Source of the DNA: SURF-21 sp964510515
Lineage (GTDB): Bacteria > Actinomycetota > Geothermincolia > Geothermincolales > RBG-13-55-18
Assembly: GCA_964510515.1 (NCBI GenBank)
Contig: CAZEAU010000006.1
Span: forward strand, 21,643-85,642
DNA length: 64,000 bases
Direction of reading: 5' to 3'
Shown here: in pieces, positions 1 to 8,867 of the stretch
How the letters are laid out: each line of letters begins with the position of its first letter
Numbering within the stretch: position 1 is the stretch's first letter
The notes under the pieces: model-generated
The model's database searches: none
Told to the model about the DNA's origin: nothing
What the model saw: the letters and a program-made list of their open reading frames with translations, nothing else
Made by a program: the position numbers and the translations under genes

Positions 1-2
1 CG

Positions 3-461
3 GTGACTGCCGGCAACGCCTCCGGCATCAACGATGCCGCCGCCGCCCTGGTCCTCATGTCGGGCCGGAAGGTGGAGGAACTGGGGGTGAAGCCGCTGGC
101 CAGGGTGCTCTCCTATTCCTACGTGGGGGTGGATCCGGAGATCATGGGGGTCGGTCCTATCTACGCCGTGCCCAAGGCGCTGGAGAAGGCGGGCCTCGAG
201 CTGAAGGACATCGAGGTCATCGAGCTCAACGAGGCCTTTGCCGCACAGGCTTTCACCTGCATCCGGGAGCTGGGCCTGGACCCGAAGATAACCAATATCT
301 ACGGCAGCGGCATCGCCCTGGGTCATCCCGTGGGCTGCACCGGAGCCCGCATCGTGGTCACCCTGATGAGCGCCATGCGCGACCTGGACGTGAAGCGGGG
401 CCTGGCCACCTTGTGCATAGGCGGCGGACAGGGCACCGCCATCGTGCTCGAGCGCGTGTGA
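3..461 (+). CDS. Acetyl-CoA acetyltransferase (thiolase), C-terminal part, 5' end outside window
   Basis: This is the last 152 residues of a thiolase, which condenses two acyl-CoA molecules or cleaves a 3-ketoacyl-CoA. The reading frame is already open at the window edge, so the N-terminal half with the nucleophilic cysteine lies upstream. Visible family motifs are TAGNASGINDAAAA at the start of the C-terminal domain, NEAFAAQ, the active-site histidine in GIALGHPVGCTGAR, and the second catalytic cysteine in CIGGGQG close to the C-terminus. The stop is followed by about 70 nt of unassigned sequence and then a cobalamin riboswitch, so it is not part of the downstream operon. Which acyl chain it prefers cannot be told from this fragment. 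Confidence 0.93.
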   Translation: MTAGNASGINDAAAALVLMSGRKVEELGVKPLARVLSYSYVGVDPEIMGVGPIYAVPKALEKAGLELKDIEVIELNEAFAAQAFTCIRELGLDPKITNIYGSGIALGHPVGCTGARIVVTLMSAMRDLDVKRGLATLCIGGGQGTAIVLERV

Positions 462-529
462 GAGGAGCGGGCTGCATGCCGCTTCCGTTAAGTCCGTGCG
501 TTGTGTTAAAATAGAAAAGTTGAAAGCCG

Positions 530-700
530 CATAACATGCCTGGCGGGCCCCGCAAGGGCCGAGAGGGAAGCCGGTGAGAGGCCGGCACGGTAGCGCCGCT
601 GTATCCGGGAAGCGAAGCCCCACGAAACCACTGACAGCAGTCGGGAAGGGGGGGCGGAGCGAGGACCCGGGAGTCAGAAGACCTGCCCGACAGGAGTCAG
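530..700 (+). promoter_or_regulatory. Cobalamin (B12) riboswitch
   Basis: The region has the conserved cobalamin-aptamer blocks in order. GGGAAGCCGGTG is followed by a pairing arm ending in CCGGCACGG. Then comes the core GCGCCGCTGTA, and last the B12 box GAGTCAGAAGACCTGCC at 671-687. It lies directly upstream of cobU and eight further genes of late cobalamin synthesis and corrinoid transport, which is the expected target set. A terminator hairpin follows at 745-777, so control is probably by transcription attenuation: coenzyme B12 binding would favour the terminator. Exact aptamer ends are approximate. Confidence 0.93.
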
Positions 701-744
701 CTTGCTCTCCGCATCAGAGAGGATCTGACGGTAGGTATAAACTG

Positions 745-777
745 TCTCCGCTCTCTTCGAGAGGGCGGAGATTTTTT
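745..777 (+). terminator. Rho-independent terminator, attenuator of the B12 riboswitch
   Basis: An 11-bp stem pairs 745-755 with 761-771, with one G-U wobble and a 5-nt loop, and is followed at once by six T residues (772-777). It sits between the aptamer and the first gene of the operon, which is the position of an expression-platform terminator rather than of a terminator ending the thiolase gene. Confidence 0.88.
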
Positions 778-811
778 ACGCCCCCGGGGCCGAGCGCGGG
801 GAGGAGGGACG

Positions 812-1432
812 ATGCAGGCGGATTCGCCGGCGGGAGGGCCGGCGCGGGAAAGGCGTGAGATGGAAAAGAGGATGGTGCTGGTGATAGGGGGGGCCCGCAG
901 CGGCAAGAGCACCTTCGCCCAGGGCCTGGCGGAGGGCTCCGGCCTCGCGGTCTGCTACCTGGCCACGGCCGAGGCGGGAGACGAGGAGATGATGCGGCGC
1001 ATCCGCCATCACCGCCGGGCGCGCCCGCCCGGCTGGTCGACCCTGGAGCTGGAGGGGGGCACGCGGCTCGGGGAGCTCCCCCGGGGGTGCGGCCTGGCCC
1101 TGCTGGACTGCTTCACGGTATATCTCTCCAACCTCATGGCCGCGAGCGGCCTCTCGTGGGCGGCGGAGGACGAGGACGCCATGCCCGAGGACGAGGTGCT
1201 GCGGCGCATGGAGATGTGCGAGCACGGCTCCCTGGACATGATCGAGAGTCTGCGCCGCGGGGCGCAGGCCCTCATCGTCGTCTCCAACGAGGTGGGGATG
1301 GGGGTGGTGCCCCCCTACCGCCTGGGCCGCGTCTTTCGCGACCTGGCGGGCCGGCTCAACCAGCGGCTGGCGGAGCGGGCGGACGAGGTCTATATGGTGG
1401 CCGCGGGCCTGGCCCTGCGCATGAAGGGATGA
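812..1432 (+). CDS. cobU: Bifunctional adenosylcobinamide kinase / adenosylcobinamide-phosphate guanylyltransferase
   Basis: CobU phosphorylates adenosylcobinamide and then transfers GMP to give adenosylcobinamide-GDP, the activated corrinoid for nucleotide-loop assembly. A P-loop, GGARSGKST, lies at about residues 26-34. The CobU pattern RIRHHRRARPPGW and the block LLDCFTVYLSNLM follow, with VSNEVGMGVVP further on. The start at 812 is preceded by a strong GGAGGAGGG site with good spacing. ATG at 860 would give a protein closer to the usual length of about 185 residues but has a weaker ribosome site, so the N-terminus is uncertain. It is the first gene after the B12 riboswitch, and cobT follows closely. 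Confidence 0.95.
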   Translation: MQADSPAGGPARERREMEKRMVLVIGGARSGKSTFAQGLAEGSGLAVCYLATAEAGDEEMMRRIRHHRRARPPGWSTLELEGGTRLGELPRGCGLALLDCFTVYLSNLMAASGLSWAAEDEDAMPEDEVLRRMEMCEHGSLDMIESLRRGAQALIVVSNEVGMGVVPPYRLGRVFRDLAGRLNQRLAERADEVYMVAAGLALRMKG

Positions 1433-1445
1433 GGTGGAGGAGGAG

Positions 1446-2516
1446 ATGGCAACGCTTGCCGGGACCCTGCGCGGAATAGGCGCGCTGGACGCCGCGGCCA
1501 TGCGGGAGGCCGCGGCGCGGCAGGAGCGCCTGGCCAAGCCGCCGGGCGCCCTGGGTATGCTGGAGGAGATAGCGGTGAAGGTCGCGGGCATAACCGGCGA
1601 CCCCCTGCCGCGCCCGGGCAGGAAGGCGCTCATCGTCATGGCCGCCGACCACGGCGTGGCCGGCGAGGGGGTCAGCCATTATCCGCCCGAGGTGACTGCG
1701 CAGATGGTCGGCGTCTTCCTGGCGGGGAGAGCGGCCATCAACGTTCTAGCGCGCCATGCCGGAGCGGAGGTGCGTATCGTGGACGTCGGCGTGACCGCAC
1801 CCCTGCGCGGCGAGGGCCTGACCTCGCGCAAGCTCATGGCGGGCACGGCCAATATGGCCGCCGGACCGGCCATGCCGCGCGAGACGGCCGTGGCCGCCGT
1901 GGAGGTGGGAATCGAGGTGGCGGGGGAGGAGATCGCGCGCGGCGCCCGCTTCCTGGCCGCGGGCGACATGGGCATCGGGAACACCACCGCCGCCAGCGCC
2001 ATCACCGCCTGCATCACCGGCCTCGAAGCGCGCGAGGTCACCGGGCGCGGCACGGGCATAGGGGACGAGGGCCTGGAGCGGAAGCTGGCGGTCGTGCGTC
2101 GCGCCCTGGAGGTGAACGCGCCGGACCCCGGCGACGCCCTGGAGGTCCTGGCCAAGGTGGGCGGGCTGGAGATCGCCGCCATCGCGGGTGTGATGCTGGC
2201 CGCGGCGGCGGCGCGCCGCCCCGTGCTGGTGGACGGGTTCATCTCCGGGGCGGCGGCGCTCATCGCCGCGGGAATGCACCCGCGCGCCGCGGATTTCATG
2301 CTCGCCTCGCACCTCTCGGTGGAAAGGGGACATGCCGCCGTCCTGGAGCGCCTCAGGCTGCGCCCCATCATCCGGGCGGATATGCGCCTGGGGGAAGGCA
2401 CGGGTGCCGCGCTGGCCTTCCTCCTGGTGGACGCGTCCCTGAAGATACTGGCGGAGATGGTGACCTTCGAGGAGGCGGAGGTCGCCGGACCGGAGCGAAA
2501 AGGCCGGGACGAATGA
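1446..2516 (+). CDS. cobT: Nicotinate-nucleotide--dimethylbenzimidazole phosphoribosyltransferase
   Basis: CobT transfers ribose phosphate from nicotinate mononucleotide to the lower-ligand base, usually 5,6-dimethylbenzimidazole, giving alpha-ribazole phosphate. The 356-residue protein shows the family blocks DHGVAGEGVSHYP, GDMGIGNTTAASAI, VDGFISGAAAL and MRLGEGTGAALA. The glutamate of the last block falls at residue 317, the place of the family's catalytic base. ATG 1446 is chosen because GGAGGAGG lies just upstream; an in-frame GTG at 1434 overlaps that site and is less likely. It begins 13 nt after cobU. Confidence 0.96.
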   Translation: MATLAGTLRGIGALDAAAMREAAARQERLAKPPGALGMLEEIAVKVAGITGDPLPRPGRKALIVMAADHGVAGEGVSHYPPEVTAQMVGVFLAGRAAINVLARHAGAEVRIVDVGVTAPLRGEGLTSRKLMAGTANMAAGPAMPRETAVAAVEVGIEVAGEEIARGARFLAAGDMGIGNTTAASAITACITGLEAREVTGRGTGIGDEGLERKLAVVRRALEVNAPDPGDALEVLAKVGGLEIAAIAGVMLAAAAARRPVLVDGFISGAAALIAAGMHPRAADFMLASHLSVERGHAAVLERLRLRPIIRADMRLGEGTGAALAFLLVDASLKILAEMVTFEEAEVAGPERKGRDE

Positions 2517-2541
2517 CGTATTTATCTGCAGGGGAGGAGGG

Positions 2542-3342
2542 ATGAGAGCCGTCCTCGCGGCCTTCCGCTTCCTCACCGCGCTGCCATTGGGGGCGGGACG
2601 GGGGGGCGATGAGGCGGGCCTGGCGGCCGGCACGGCCTTTTTCCCCCTGGTGGGGGCGGCGCTGGGCGGCCTGCTGGTGCTCACCGACTGGGCCTGCGGC
2701 AAGGCCTTCGGCAGCGCCGCGCGCCTCCTCTCCGCGGCCCTGGCGCTGGCGGTTTACGCCCTCTTCACCGGGGGGTTTCACCACGACGCCCTCATGGACA
2801 CCGCCGACGCTTTCTGGGGGCGGCACCCCCGCGAGCAGCGCCTGCGCATCATGAAGGACTCGCGTGCCGGGGCGCTGGGGGTCACGGCACTCGCCCTCTT
2901 CCTGCTCGTGGAGCTGGCGGCCCTCCATGCCCTGCCCTGGCAGCCGGCGGGACCGCAGGGCGGATTCCGCTGGGCGGCGCTGCTGGCTTTCCCGCTCCTG
3001 GGACGCTGGGTGATGGCCTACCTGTGCGTGCGTTTTCCCTATGCTCGCGAGGAGGGCACGGGAGGGGCGATGGTGCGGGGCTCGCGCCCGCGGCATCTCG
3101 CCATCGCGACCGCCATCACCGCGGGAGCGCTGGCGGCGTGTTTCCTCTGCCTGGCCAGGGCTCCGCTGCTCATCGCCGTCCTCCCCGCGGCGGCGTTGGC
3201 CCTGGCGGAGGCGGCGGGGGGGTATTTCTCCCGCTCCCTCGGCGGGGTGACCGGGGACGTCATCGGCGCCACGGGCATGATGACGGAAGCGCTGCTGCTG
3301 CTCATCATGGCCAGCCGCATACCGGAGCTCCTGGCGGGGTGA
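2542..3342 (+). CDS. cobS: Adenosylcobinamide-GDP ribazoletransferase (cobalamin synthase)
   Basis: CobS joins adenosylcobinamide-GDP to alpha-ribazole or its phosphate, the final assembly step, in the cytoplasmic membrane. The 266-residue protein is mostly hydrophobic with several predicted membrane helices. It has the family motifs FFPLVGAALGGLL, TGGFHHDALMDTADAFWG and IMKDSRAGALGV; the acidic residues of the second motif are the expected metal and substrate ligands. The start follows GGGGAGGAGG directly. Its stop codon overlaps the ATG of cbiB, which suggests translational coupling. Confidence 0.95.
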   Translation: MRAVLAAFRFLTALPLGAGRGGDEAGLAAGTAFFPLVGAALGGLLVLTDWACGKAFGSAARLLSAALALAVYALFTGGFHHDALMDTADAFWGRHPREQRLRIMKDSRAGALGVTALALFLLVELAALHALPWQPAGPQGGFRWAALLAFPLLGRWVMAYLCVRFPYAREEGTGGAMVRGSRPRHLAIATAITAGALAACFLCLARAPLLIAVLPAAALALAEAAGGYFSRSLGGVTGDVIGATGMMTEALLLLIMASRIPELLAG

Positions 3343-4316
3343 TGAGGATGTCGCGAGCGCGCAGCCTCCGCCTCATCGCCGCCTGCCTCCTCGACCGTCT
3401 CCTCGGCGACCCGGAGGGCTATCCCCATCCGGTGAGGGTGATGGGATGGTGCATCGAGCGCCTGGAGGCGAGCCTGGCTCCCCGGGGGCGGGAGGGCGCC
3501 GCGGCCCTGTGCGCCGGCTGCGCCATCGCGACGGCGCTGAGCGCGGGGGCCTGGACGGCGGCGCGCCTCATCCTCTCCCTTCCCGGCGCGGCGCTCGCGG
3601 AGACGCTGCTTCTCTACACCGCGCTGGCGGGAAAAGAGCTGGAGAGATGCGCCCTGCGCGTGGTCGGAGACCTGGAGGCGGGAGACGTCGCGGCGGCAAA
3701 GAAGGACCTGGCGGCCCTGGCGGGGCGGGATCCCGAAGGCCTGGGGGAGGCCGGCATATGCCGCGCCGTGGTGGAGTCGGTGGCCGAGAGCTACACCGAC
3801 GGCGTGCTGGCGCCGCTGCTGTGGGGGGCGCTGGGAGGGGCTCCCGCCGCCATGGCCTTCAAGGCGGTATCCACCCTGGACTCCATGCTCGGACACCGCG
3901 ACCCCGCGCACCTGCGCCTGGGGTGGTGTTCGGCGCGCCTCGACGACCTGGCGGTGTTTGCGGCGGCGAGGATCTCCCTGCTCCTCACGGCGGCGGCGGC
4001 ACGCCTGTGCGGGTACGACCACCGCGCCGCCCTGCGGGTGGGGATGAGGGACCGCCTCGCCCATCCCAGCCCCAACAGCGCCCATGCCGAGGCGGCCTTC
4101 GCGGGCGCCCTGGGCCTGAAGCTGGGGGGGGCCGACCGCTATGCAGGCGCCAGGCGCGAGCTTCCGGAGATAGGCGAGGGCACGCGCGAGGCGGGGACCG
4201 AGCACGTGAGGCAGGCGGTGAGGCTGATGAGGACGGCGTCGCGGCTGGGGTTGTGCCTGGCGGCCCTGCTGGCCCTGCCCCTGCCCGCGCGCGCAAGAAG
4301 GCGGGCGGCGCCATGA
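3342..4316 (+). CDS. cbiB: Adenosylcobinamide-phosphate synthase
   Basis: CbiB attaches the aminopropanol linker (as (R)-1-amino-2-propanol O-2-phosphate) to adenosylcobyric acid. The 324-residue membrane protein opens with the typical LLDRLLGDPEGYPHPVRVMGW region. It also has VVESVAESYTDGVLAPL, AFKAVSTLDSMLGH and SPNSAHAEAAFAGALG, all family signatures. The frame is open further upstream, but ATG 3342 overlaps the cobS stop (TGATG) and gives the normal family length, so it is taken as the start; ATG 3348 is an alternative. The CobD-type decarboxylase that makes its linker substrate is the next gene. Confidence 0.95.
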   Translation: MRMSRARSLRLIAACLLDRLLGDPEGYPHPVRVMGWCIERLEASLAPRGREGAAALCAGCAIATALSAGAWTAARLILSLPGAALAETLLLYTALAGKELERCALRVVGDLEAGDVAAAKKDLAALAGRDPEGLGEAGICRAVVESVAESYTDGVLAPLLWGALGGAPAAMAFKAVSTLDSMLGHRDPAHLRLGWCSARLDDLAVFAAARISLLLTAAAARLCGYDHRAALRVGMRDRLAHPSPNSAHAEAAFAGALGLKLGGADRYAGARRELPEIGEGTREAGTEHVRQAVRLMRTASRLGLCLAALLALPLPARARRRAAP

Positions 4317-5416
4317 GCGGCGCGCGCTTCCCGCGCCACGGCGGCGACTTGAACTGGGCCGCCGGGCGTTACGGCATAAGGCGGGAAGACTTCCTGGACT
4401 TCAGCGCGAACGTCAATCCCCTGGGCCCGCCGCCCGCGTCCCTGCACGCGGCGCAGGAGGCCCTGGGCGAGATGGCCCGCTACCCCGAGCCCGGTGCCTG
4501 GTCCTTGCGCGACCAGCTGGCATCCCGCCTGGGGGTGGAGCCGGGACAGCTCGTCCTGGGAAACGGCGCGAGCGAACTCATCCACCTCGTGGCGGAACAC
4601 GCGCGCCCACGTGCGGTGGCGGTGGTCTCGCCGGCTTTCGCGGAATATGAGGCGGCGGCCCTGCGCGCCGGGGCGGAGGTCGAGCACCTGCAGCTCTACC
4701 CCGGCGACGGCTTCCGCCTCGAGGCGCAGGCGCTGGCGCGCTGCGCGGCGCGCGCGCAGCTCGTCTACGCCTGCAACCCCGCCAGCCCCACGGGCCGCCT
4801 CTACGGGCGCGAGGAGCTGCTGCCGGCCCTGGAGGCCTGCCGCGCGGGGGGCGGGTTGCTGGTGGTGGACGAGAGCTTCATGGGCTTCTGCGCCCGGGAG
4901 GAGGCGCGGCGCAGCACTCTCATGGGCGAGGTCGGCGGGGAGGGCCTGGCGGTGATCTCCACCTTCACCAAGCTCTACGCCCTGGCCGGGCTGCGCGGCC
5001 CGGGCTGGCTGGCGGGAGCGCGCGGCCTGGCCTCCGCCCTGGAGGAGAGGGCGGCCCCCTGGCGGGTGAACTGCGTGGCCCTGGCGGCGGCTCGCGCCTC
5101 GCTGGGGGAAGACGCCTACGTGGAGGAGACGCGGGCGCGGGTGGCGGAATGGCGGGAGGCGCTGGCGCGTGGAATGGAGGAGACGGGCATCTTCCAGGTC
5201 TTCCCATCCAGCGCGAACTTCCTGCTGCTGCGCATGTCCGACCCCGGCCGGGACGCGGCGGAGGTCGTGGACGGGCTGGGGCGCAGGGGCATACTGGTGC
5301 GCTCCTGCGCCGGCTTCCGCGGCTTGGAGGAGGGATTCGTGCGCGTGGCCGTGCGCACCCCCGCCGAGAACAAGAGGCTGCTGCGCGCCCTGCACGAGCT
5401 GGGCAAGGATTTTTAA
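4313..5416 (+). CDS. cobD: Threonine-phosphate decarboxylase-type PLP enzyme
   Basis: CobD decarboxylates L-threonine O-3-phosphate to the aminopropanol phosphate used by CbiB. The 367-residue protein has a class I/II aminotransferase fold. Visible parts are GNGASELIHL, CNPASPTGRLY, VVDESFMGF and the PLP-binding lysine, about residue 220, in STFTKLYALAGLR. ATG 4313 overlaps the cbiB stop as ATGA. HisC (histidinol-phosphate aminotransferase) is a close relative, so the assignment rests partly on its place between cbiB and the corrinoid transporter. Confidence 0.9.
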   Translation: MSGARFPRHGGDLNWAAGRYGIRREDFLDFSANVNPLGPPPASLHAAQEALGEMARYPEPGAWSLRDQLASRLGVEPGQLVLGNGASELIHLVAEHARPRAVAVVSPAFAEYEAAALRAGAEVEHLQLYPGDGFRLEAQALARCAARAQLVYACNPASPTGRLYGREELLPALEACRAGGGLLVVDESFMGFCAREEARRSTLMGEVGGEGLAVISTFTKLYALAGLRGPGWLAGARGLASALEERAAPWRVNCVALAAARASLGEDAYVEETRARVAEWREALARGMEETGIFQVFPSSANFLLLRMSDPGRDAAEVVDGLGRRGILVRSCAGFRGLEEGFVRVAVRTPAENKRLLRALHELGKDF

Positions 5417-5445
5417 GGGCCATGGTCAGACGAAAAGGAGGAGAG

Positions 5446-6372
5446 ATGAGGGGGAAAAGCTTGGCCGCCGCCTGCGCGGCATGCGCCCTGCTGGCGGCGG
5501 TATTCCTCGCCGGGTGCGGGAACGGGGAGGGAGGCGGAGCGGCGGGCGCGCGGGTCTTCACGGACGACTTGGGCAGGGAGGTGGCCCTGGAGGGGATACC
5601 GCAGCGAGTGGTCTCCATCTCCCCCGCCTGCACGGAGATACTCTTCGCCCTGGGCCTGGGGGAGAGGGTGGTGGGGGTCACGGAATACTGCGACTATCCG
5701 GAGGCGGCGCGGGAAAAGGCGAAGATCGGCACCTTCACCTCCCCCAGCCTGGAGTCCATACTGGCCCAGGAGCCGGACCTGGTGCTGGCGGCGGGCGGGG
5801 TGCAGCTGGAATTCCTGGAGCGCATGGAGGAGTCGGGCCTGACCGCCTACGTAGTCGACCCCGCCGGCTTCGACGCCACGGTGGCCTGCATCCTCGAGGT
5901 GGGGGAGCTGACCGGGGCGGCGCGGGAGGCGGAGGAGATAGCCGCGGACATGAACGCGCGGGCGGTGGAGGTGACCCGGGGGGTCAGGGAGGCGGAGGCC
6001 GGGGGCGGGGAGCGCCCGCGGGTCTTCTACGAGATCTTCTACGACAACAACGCATGGACGGCAGGCAGGGGCAGCATCGTCTCCGACCTCATCCGCCTGG
6101 CGGGCGGCGACAATATCGGCAACGCCGAGAGCGGCGACTACTTCGAGTTCAGCCTGGAGGCGCTCGTGGACGCGAACCCGCAGGTGTACCTGGCCGGAAG
6201 CGGCTCCATGTCCGACCCCGGCGAGATCGCGGCGCGGCCGGGCTGGGAGCGCATGGACGCGGTGAGTGAGGGCCGGGTGCACATCATCGAGGAGAACCTG
6301 GTCTATCGCACCGGACCCCGGCTCATCCAGGGCCTGGAGCTCATCCACGCCGCCATATACGCGCGCGACTGA
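5446..6372 (+). CDS. btuF: Corrinoid ABC transporter, substrate-binding lipoprotein
   Basis: This is the extracytoplasmic receptor of a cobalamin/cobinamide importer. The 308-residue precursor has a lipoprotein signal peptide with lipobox LAGC (Cys24), followed by a Gly-rich linker. The periplasmic-binding-protein domain shows family features: FTDDLGREVALEGIPQRVVS, SPACTEILFALGLG, and EPDLVLAAGG with IL upstream. AAGGAGGAG at 5435-5443 fixes ATG 5446. It is followed by the permease and ATPase genes. Haem or siderophore receptors share this fold, but the riboswitch and the neighbours support a corrinoid. Confidence 0.92.
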   Translation: MRGKSLAAACAACALLAAVFLAGCGNGEGGGAAGARVFTDDLGREVALEGIPQRVVSISPACTEILFALGLGERVVGVTEYCDYPEAAREKAKIGTFTSPSLESILAQEPDLVLAAGGVQLEFLERMEESGLTAYVVDPAGFDATVACILEVGELTGAAREAEEIAADMNARAVEVTRGVREAEAGGGERPRVFYEIFYDNNAWTAGRGSIVSDLIRLAGGDNIGNAESGDYFEFSLEALVDANPQVYLAGSGSMSDPGEIAARPGWERMDAVSEGRVHIIEENLVYRTGPRLIQGLELIHAAIYARD

Positions 6373-6431
6373 GGGCGGCGGCGCGGGGGCGCGAGCCCGC
6401 CCCCGCCGTACCGGGAGGTAAGGGGAAGGAC

Positions 6432-7505
6432 ATGCAAGGGACGCCGGGCGTAGCCGAGAGGCTGGCGGCGCTGCGCAAACGCCGCCTGACCGTTCTGCTG
6501 CTGCTGGGGGTGCTCCTGGCCGCGGCGGTGGTGACGGCGGTGGCCCTGGGCGCGGTTTACGTGCCCATCGCCACCTCCGCCCGCATCATCTGCTCGCGCC
6601 TGCCCCTGCTGGGACGCCTGGTGCAGACCACCTGGTCCCCCACGCAGGAGATCATCATCGTCTCCGTGAGGCTGCCGCGCGTTCTGCTGGCGCTGCTGGT
6701 GGGCATGGGGCTGGCCCTGGCGGGGGCCATATTCCAGGCCATATTCCGCAACCCCATGGCCGACCCGGGCATCATCGGCTCCTCGCAGGGGGCGGCCCTG
6801 GGGGCGACCACGGCCCTCTTCTTCGGTATAAAATTCGGGTGGGGGGGGCTGTCGGCGGTGCCGCTTTTCGCCTTCGCCGGGGCCTTCCTGGCCGTTCTCG
6901 CGGTCTATATAATCGCCCGCGCCGGGGGGCGGGTCTCCATCGCCTACCTCCTCCTGGCGGGATTCGCCCTCTCCTCCTTCCTGGCATCCCTGGTCTCGCT
7001 GCTCATGGTGCTGAGCGAGGACCGCATGCACGGCATCTTCTTCTGGCTCATGGGGGGGCTGGGCACGGGCAACTGGGATGCGGTGCTGGCGGTGTTTCCC
7101 TTCATCGCGCTGGGGGCGGCGGCGAGCGCCTTCTTCGCCCGCGACCTCAACCTGCTCATGTTGGGAGAGGAGCGCGCGGCACAGCTGGGGCTGGAGGCCC
7201 GCAGCTTCCTGTGGAGCATGTTCGTGGTAGCGGCCCTCGTGGTGGGGGCCGCGGTCTCCGTATCGGGCATCATCGGCTTCGTGGGGCTGATGACGCCCCA
7301 CATGGTGCGGCTGCTCACCGGCCCCGACCACCGCTACCTCATCCCCGGGTCGCTCATCGGGGGCGGCCTCTTCCTGGTGCTGGCGGACACCCTGGCTCGC
7401 ATCGTCATCGCCCCCAACGAGATGCCGGTGGGCATCGTGACCGCCTTCTTCGGGGCGCCCTTTTTCATCTACCTGCTCAAGAGGAGGAAGCATGTCGTGC
7501 TGTGA
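6432..7505 (+). CDS. btuC: Corrinoid ABC transporter, FecCD-family permease
   Basis: A 357-residue polytopic membrane protein of the FecCD/BtuC family, which forms the homodimeric channel of vitamin B12 importers. Family blocks are VRLPRVLLALLVGMGLALAG, FRNPMADPGIIGSSQGA, ERAAQLGL, and SGIIGFVGLMTPHMVRLLTG near the C-terminus, which faces the ATPase. Multiple hydrophobic helices run through the protein. GGGAGGTAAGGGGAAGG precedes ATG 6432. It stands between btuF and btuD. Confidence 0.94.
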   Translation: MQGTPGVAERLAALRKRRLTVLLLLGVLLAAAVVTAVALGAVYVPIATSARIICSRLPLLGRLVQTTWSPTQEIIIVSVRLPRVLLALLVGMGLALAGAIFQAIFRNPMADPGIIGSSQGAALGATTALFFGIKFGWGGLSAVPLFAFAGAFLAVLAVYIIARAGGRVSIAYLLLAGFALSSFLASLVSLLMVLSEDRMHGIFFWLMGGLGTGNWDAVLAVFPFIALGAAASAFFARDLNLLMLGEERAAQLGLEARSFLWSMFVVAALVVGAAVSVSGIIGFVGLMTPHMVRLLTGPDHRYLIPGSLIGGGLFLVLADTLARIVIAPNEMPVGIVTAFFGAPFFIYLLKRRKHVVL

Positions 7506-7601
7506 AGCGGCGGGAGCGGGGCCGAGGGCGCCGCGGGGAGGGGGGCGGCGCGGCGGGCGCGCGCGCCGCGGATGGCGACGGCGAAAGGAGGCGGGGGCCT
7601 G

Positions 7602-8867
7602 ATGGCATGGAAGACCCTGCGGGCGAAAGGGGTGCATGCCGCCTACTACGGCGACGACGTCGTCGTGGACATGGACCTGGAGGTGGCCGCGGGAGACTTC
7701 GTGGCCATCGTCGGCCCCAACGGCTCCGGGAAGACGAGCTTTCTGAAGACGCTTTCGCGCGTGCTGCATCCGCGCAAGGGAGTGGTGCTGCTGGGGGGCG
7801 ACGACCTCTACGGGCTGCGGGCGAGAGAGGTGGCGCGCAGCCTGGCCACGGTGCCCCAGGACGCGCCCATCTCCTTCGGCTTCACCGCCCTGGAGGTGGT
7901 GCTCATGGGGAGGAACCCGCACCTGGGGCGCCTGCGCAGCGCGGGGCCCGAGGACCTGGAGGCCTCGCGCCTGGCCATGGAGAGGGCCAACGTGTGGCAT
8001 CTCGCCGACCGCGCGGTGAACGAGCTCTCGGGGGGAGAGAGGCAGAGGGTGATCATCGCCCAGGCCCTGGCCCAGGACACCGGCCTGCTGCTCCTCGACG
8101 AGCCCACCCAGCACCTGGACATCAACCACCAGCTCACCCTCCTGGAGATGCTCTCCTCCATGTGCTCGCGGGGCTTGGCCGCGGTGCTGGTCATGCACGA
8201 CCTCAACCTGGCCTCGCAGTACTGCGACCGTATCATCGTCATGCGCGGGGGGAGGGAATACGCGCGCGGGGCCCCCGGGGAGGTGCTCACCTCCACCATG
8301 CTGCGGGAGGTATTCGGGGTCGGCTCCATCGTCACCCGCCACGCGGTCACCAGCCGCCCCCACGTCGTCTTCCTGCCCGAGCCCCGCGGCGAAGGGCCGT
8401 CGGGACCCAGGGTCCACCTGGTGTGCGGCGGGGCCAGCGGGGCCTCTTTCATGCGCGACCTGCTGGAGCGCGGCTGTCATCTCACCGCGGGGGTGCTCAA
8501 CCTGGGGGACGGAGACGAGGAGGTGGGACGCGCGCTGGAGATACGCATGGCCATTGAGGCGCCGTTCTCCCACATATCCGAGGCCGCTCATCGCGAAAAC
8601 CTCGAGCTGGTGCGGGATGCGGACGCGGTGCTGGTGAGCGAACTGCATGTCGGGCCGGGCAACCTGGTCAACCTGGAGGCGGCGGAGCAGGCGCTGCGCT
8701 GGGGGAAGGCGGTCTTCCTCTACTCCCCCCGCCCCATGGCCGCGCGCGACCATACCGGGGGGGCGGCGGGCGAGCTTTACGCACGCCTGCGCGACATGGG
8801 GGCGGTGGAGTGCGGGGAGAAGGGGGCGCTGCTGGAGAGGTTGAGCGGCGGAAGGGGAAAGAGATGA
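7602..8867 (+). CDS. btuD: Corrinoid ABC transporter ATPase with extra C-terminal domain
   Basis: The ATP-binding subunit energises corrinoid import. Walker A GPNGSGKTS is near residue 40, the signature LSGGERQR near 142, and Walker B LLLLDEPTQHLD near 165. The protein is 421 residues, whereas this ATPase family is normally about 250-270. The extra approximately 160 residues begin after TRPHVV-like sequence and contain HLVCGGASGASFMRDLLERG, a Rossmann-like start. The extension has no transporter motif and its role is unknown. ATG 7602 is preceded by AAAGGAGG at good distance; ATG 7572 is possible. The stop overlaps the cobQ start as ATGA. Confidence 0.92.
   Translation: MAWKTLRAKGVHAAYYGDDVVVDMDLEVAAGDFVAIVGPNGSGKTSFLKTLSRVLHPRKGVVLLGGDDLYGLRAREVARSLATVPQDAPISFGFTALEVVLMGRNPHLGRLRSAGPEDLEASRLAMERANVWHLADRAVNELSGGERQRVIIAQALAQDTGLLLLDEPTQHLDINHQLTLLEMLSSMCSRGLAAVLVMHDLNLASQYCDRIIVMRGGREYARGAPGEVLTSTMLREVFGVGSIVTRHAVTSRPHVVFLPEPRGEGPSGPRVHLVCGGASGASFMRDLLERGCHLTAGVLNLGDGDEEVGRALEIRMAIEAPFSHISEAAHRENLELVRDADAVLVSELHVGPGNLVNLEAAEQALRWGKAVFLYSPRPMAARDHTGGAAGELYARLRDMGAVECGEKGALLERLSGGRGKR

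Noticed and set aside
574..858. A 94-codon frame across the riboswitch
   Set aside because: It overlaps the B12 aptamer and terminator, whose conserved bases explain the sequence.
7572..7601. Earlier ATG for btuD
   Set aside because: AAAGGAGG stands at the right distance only for ATG 7602.
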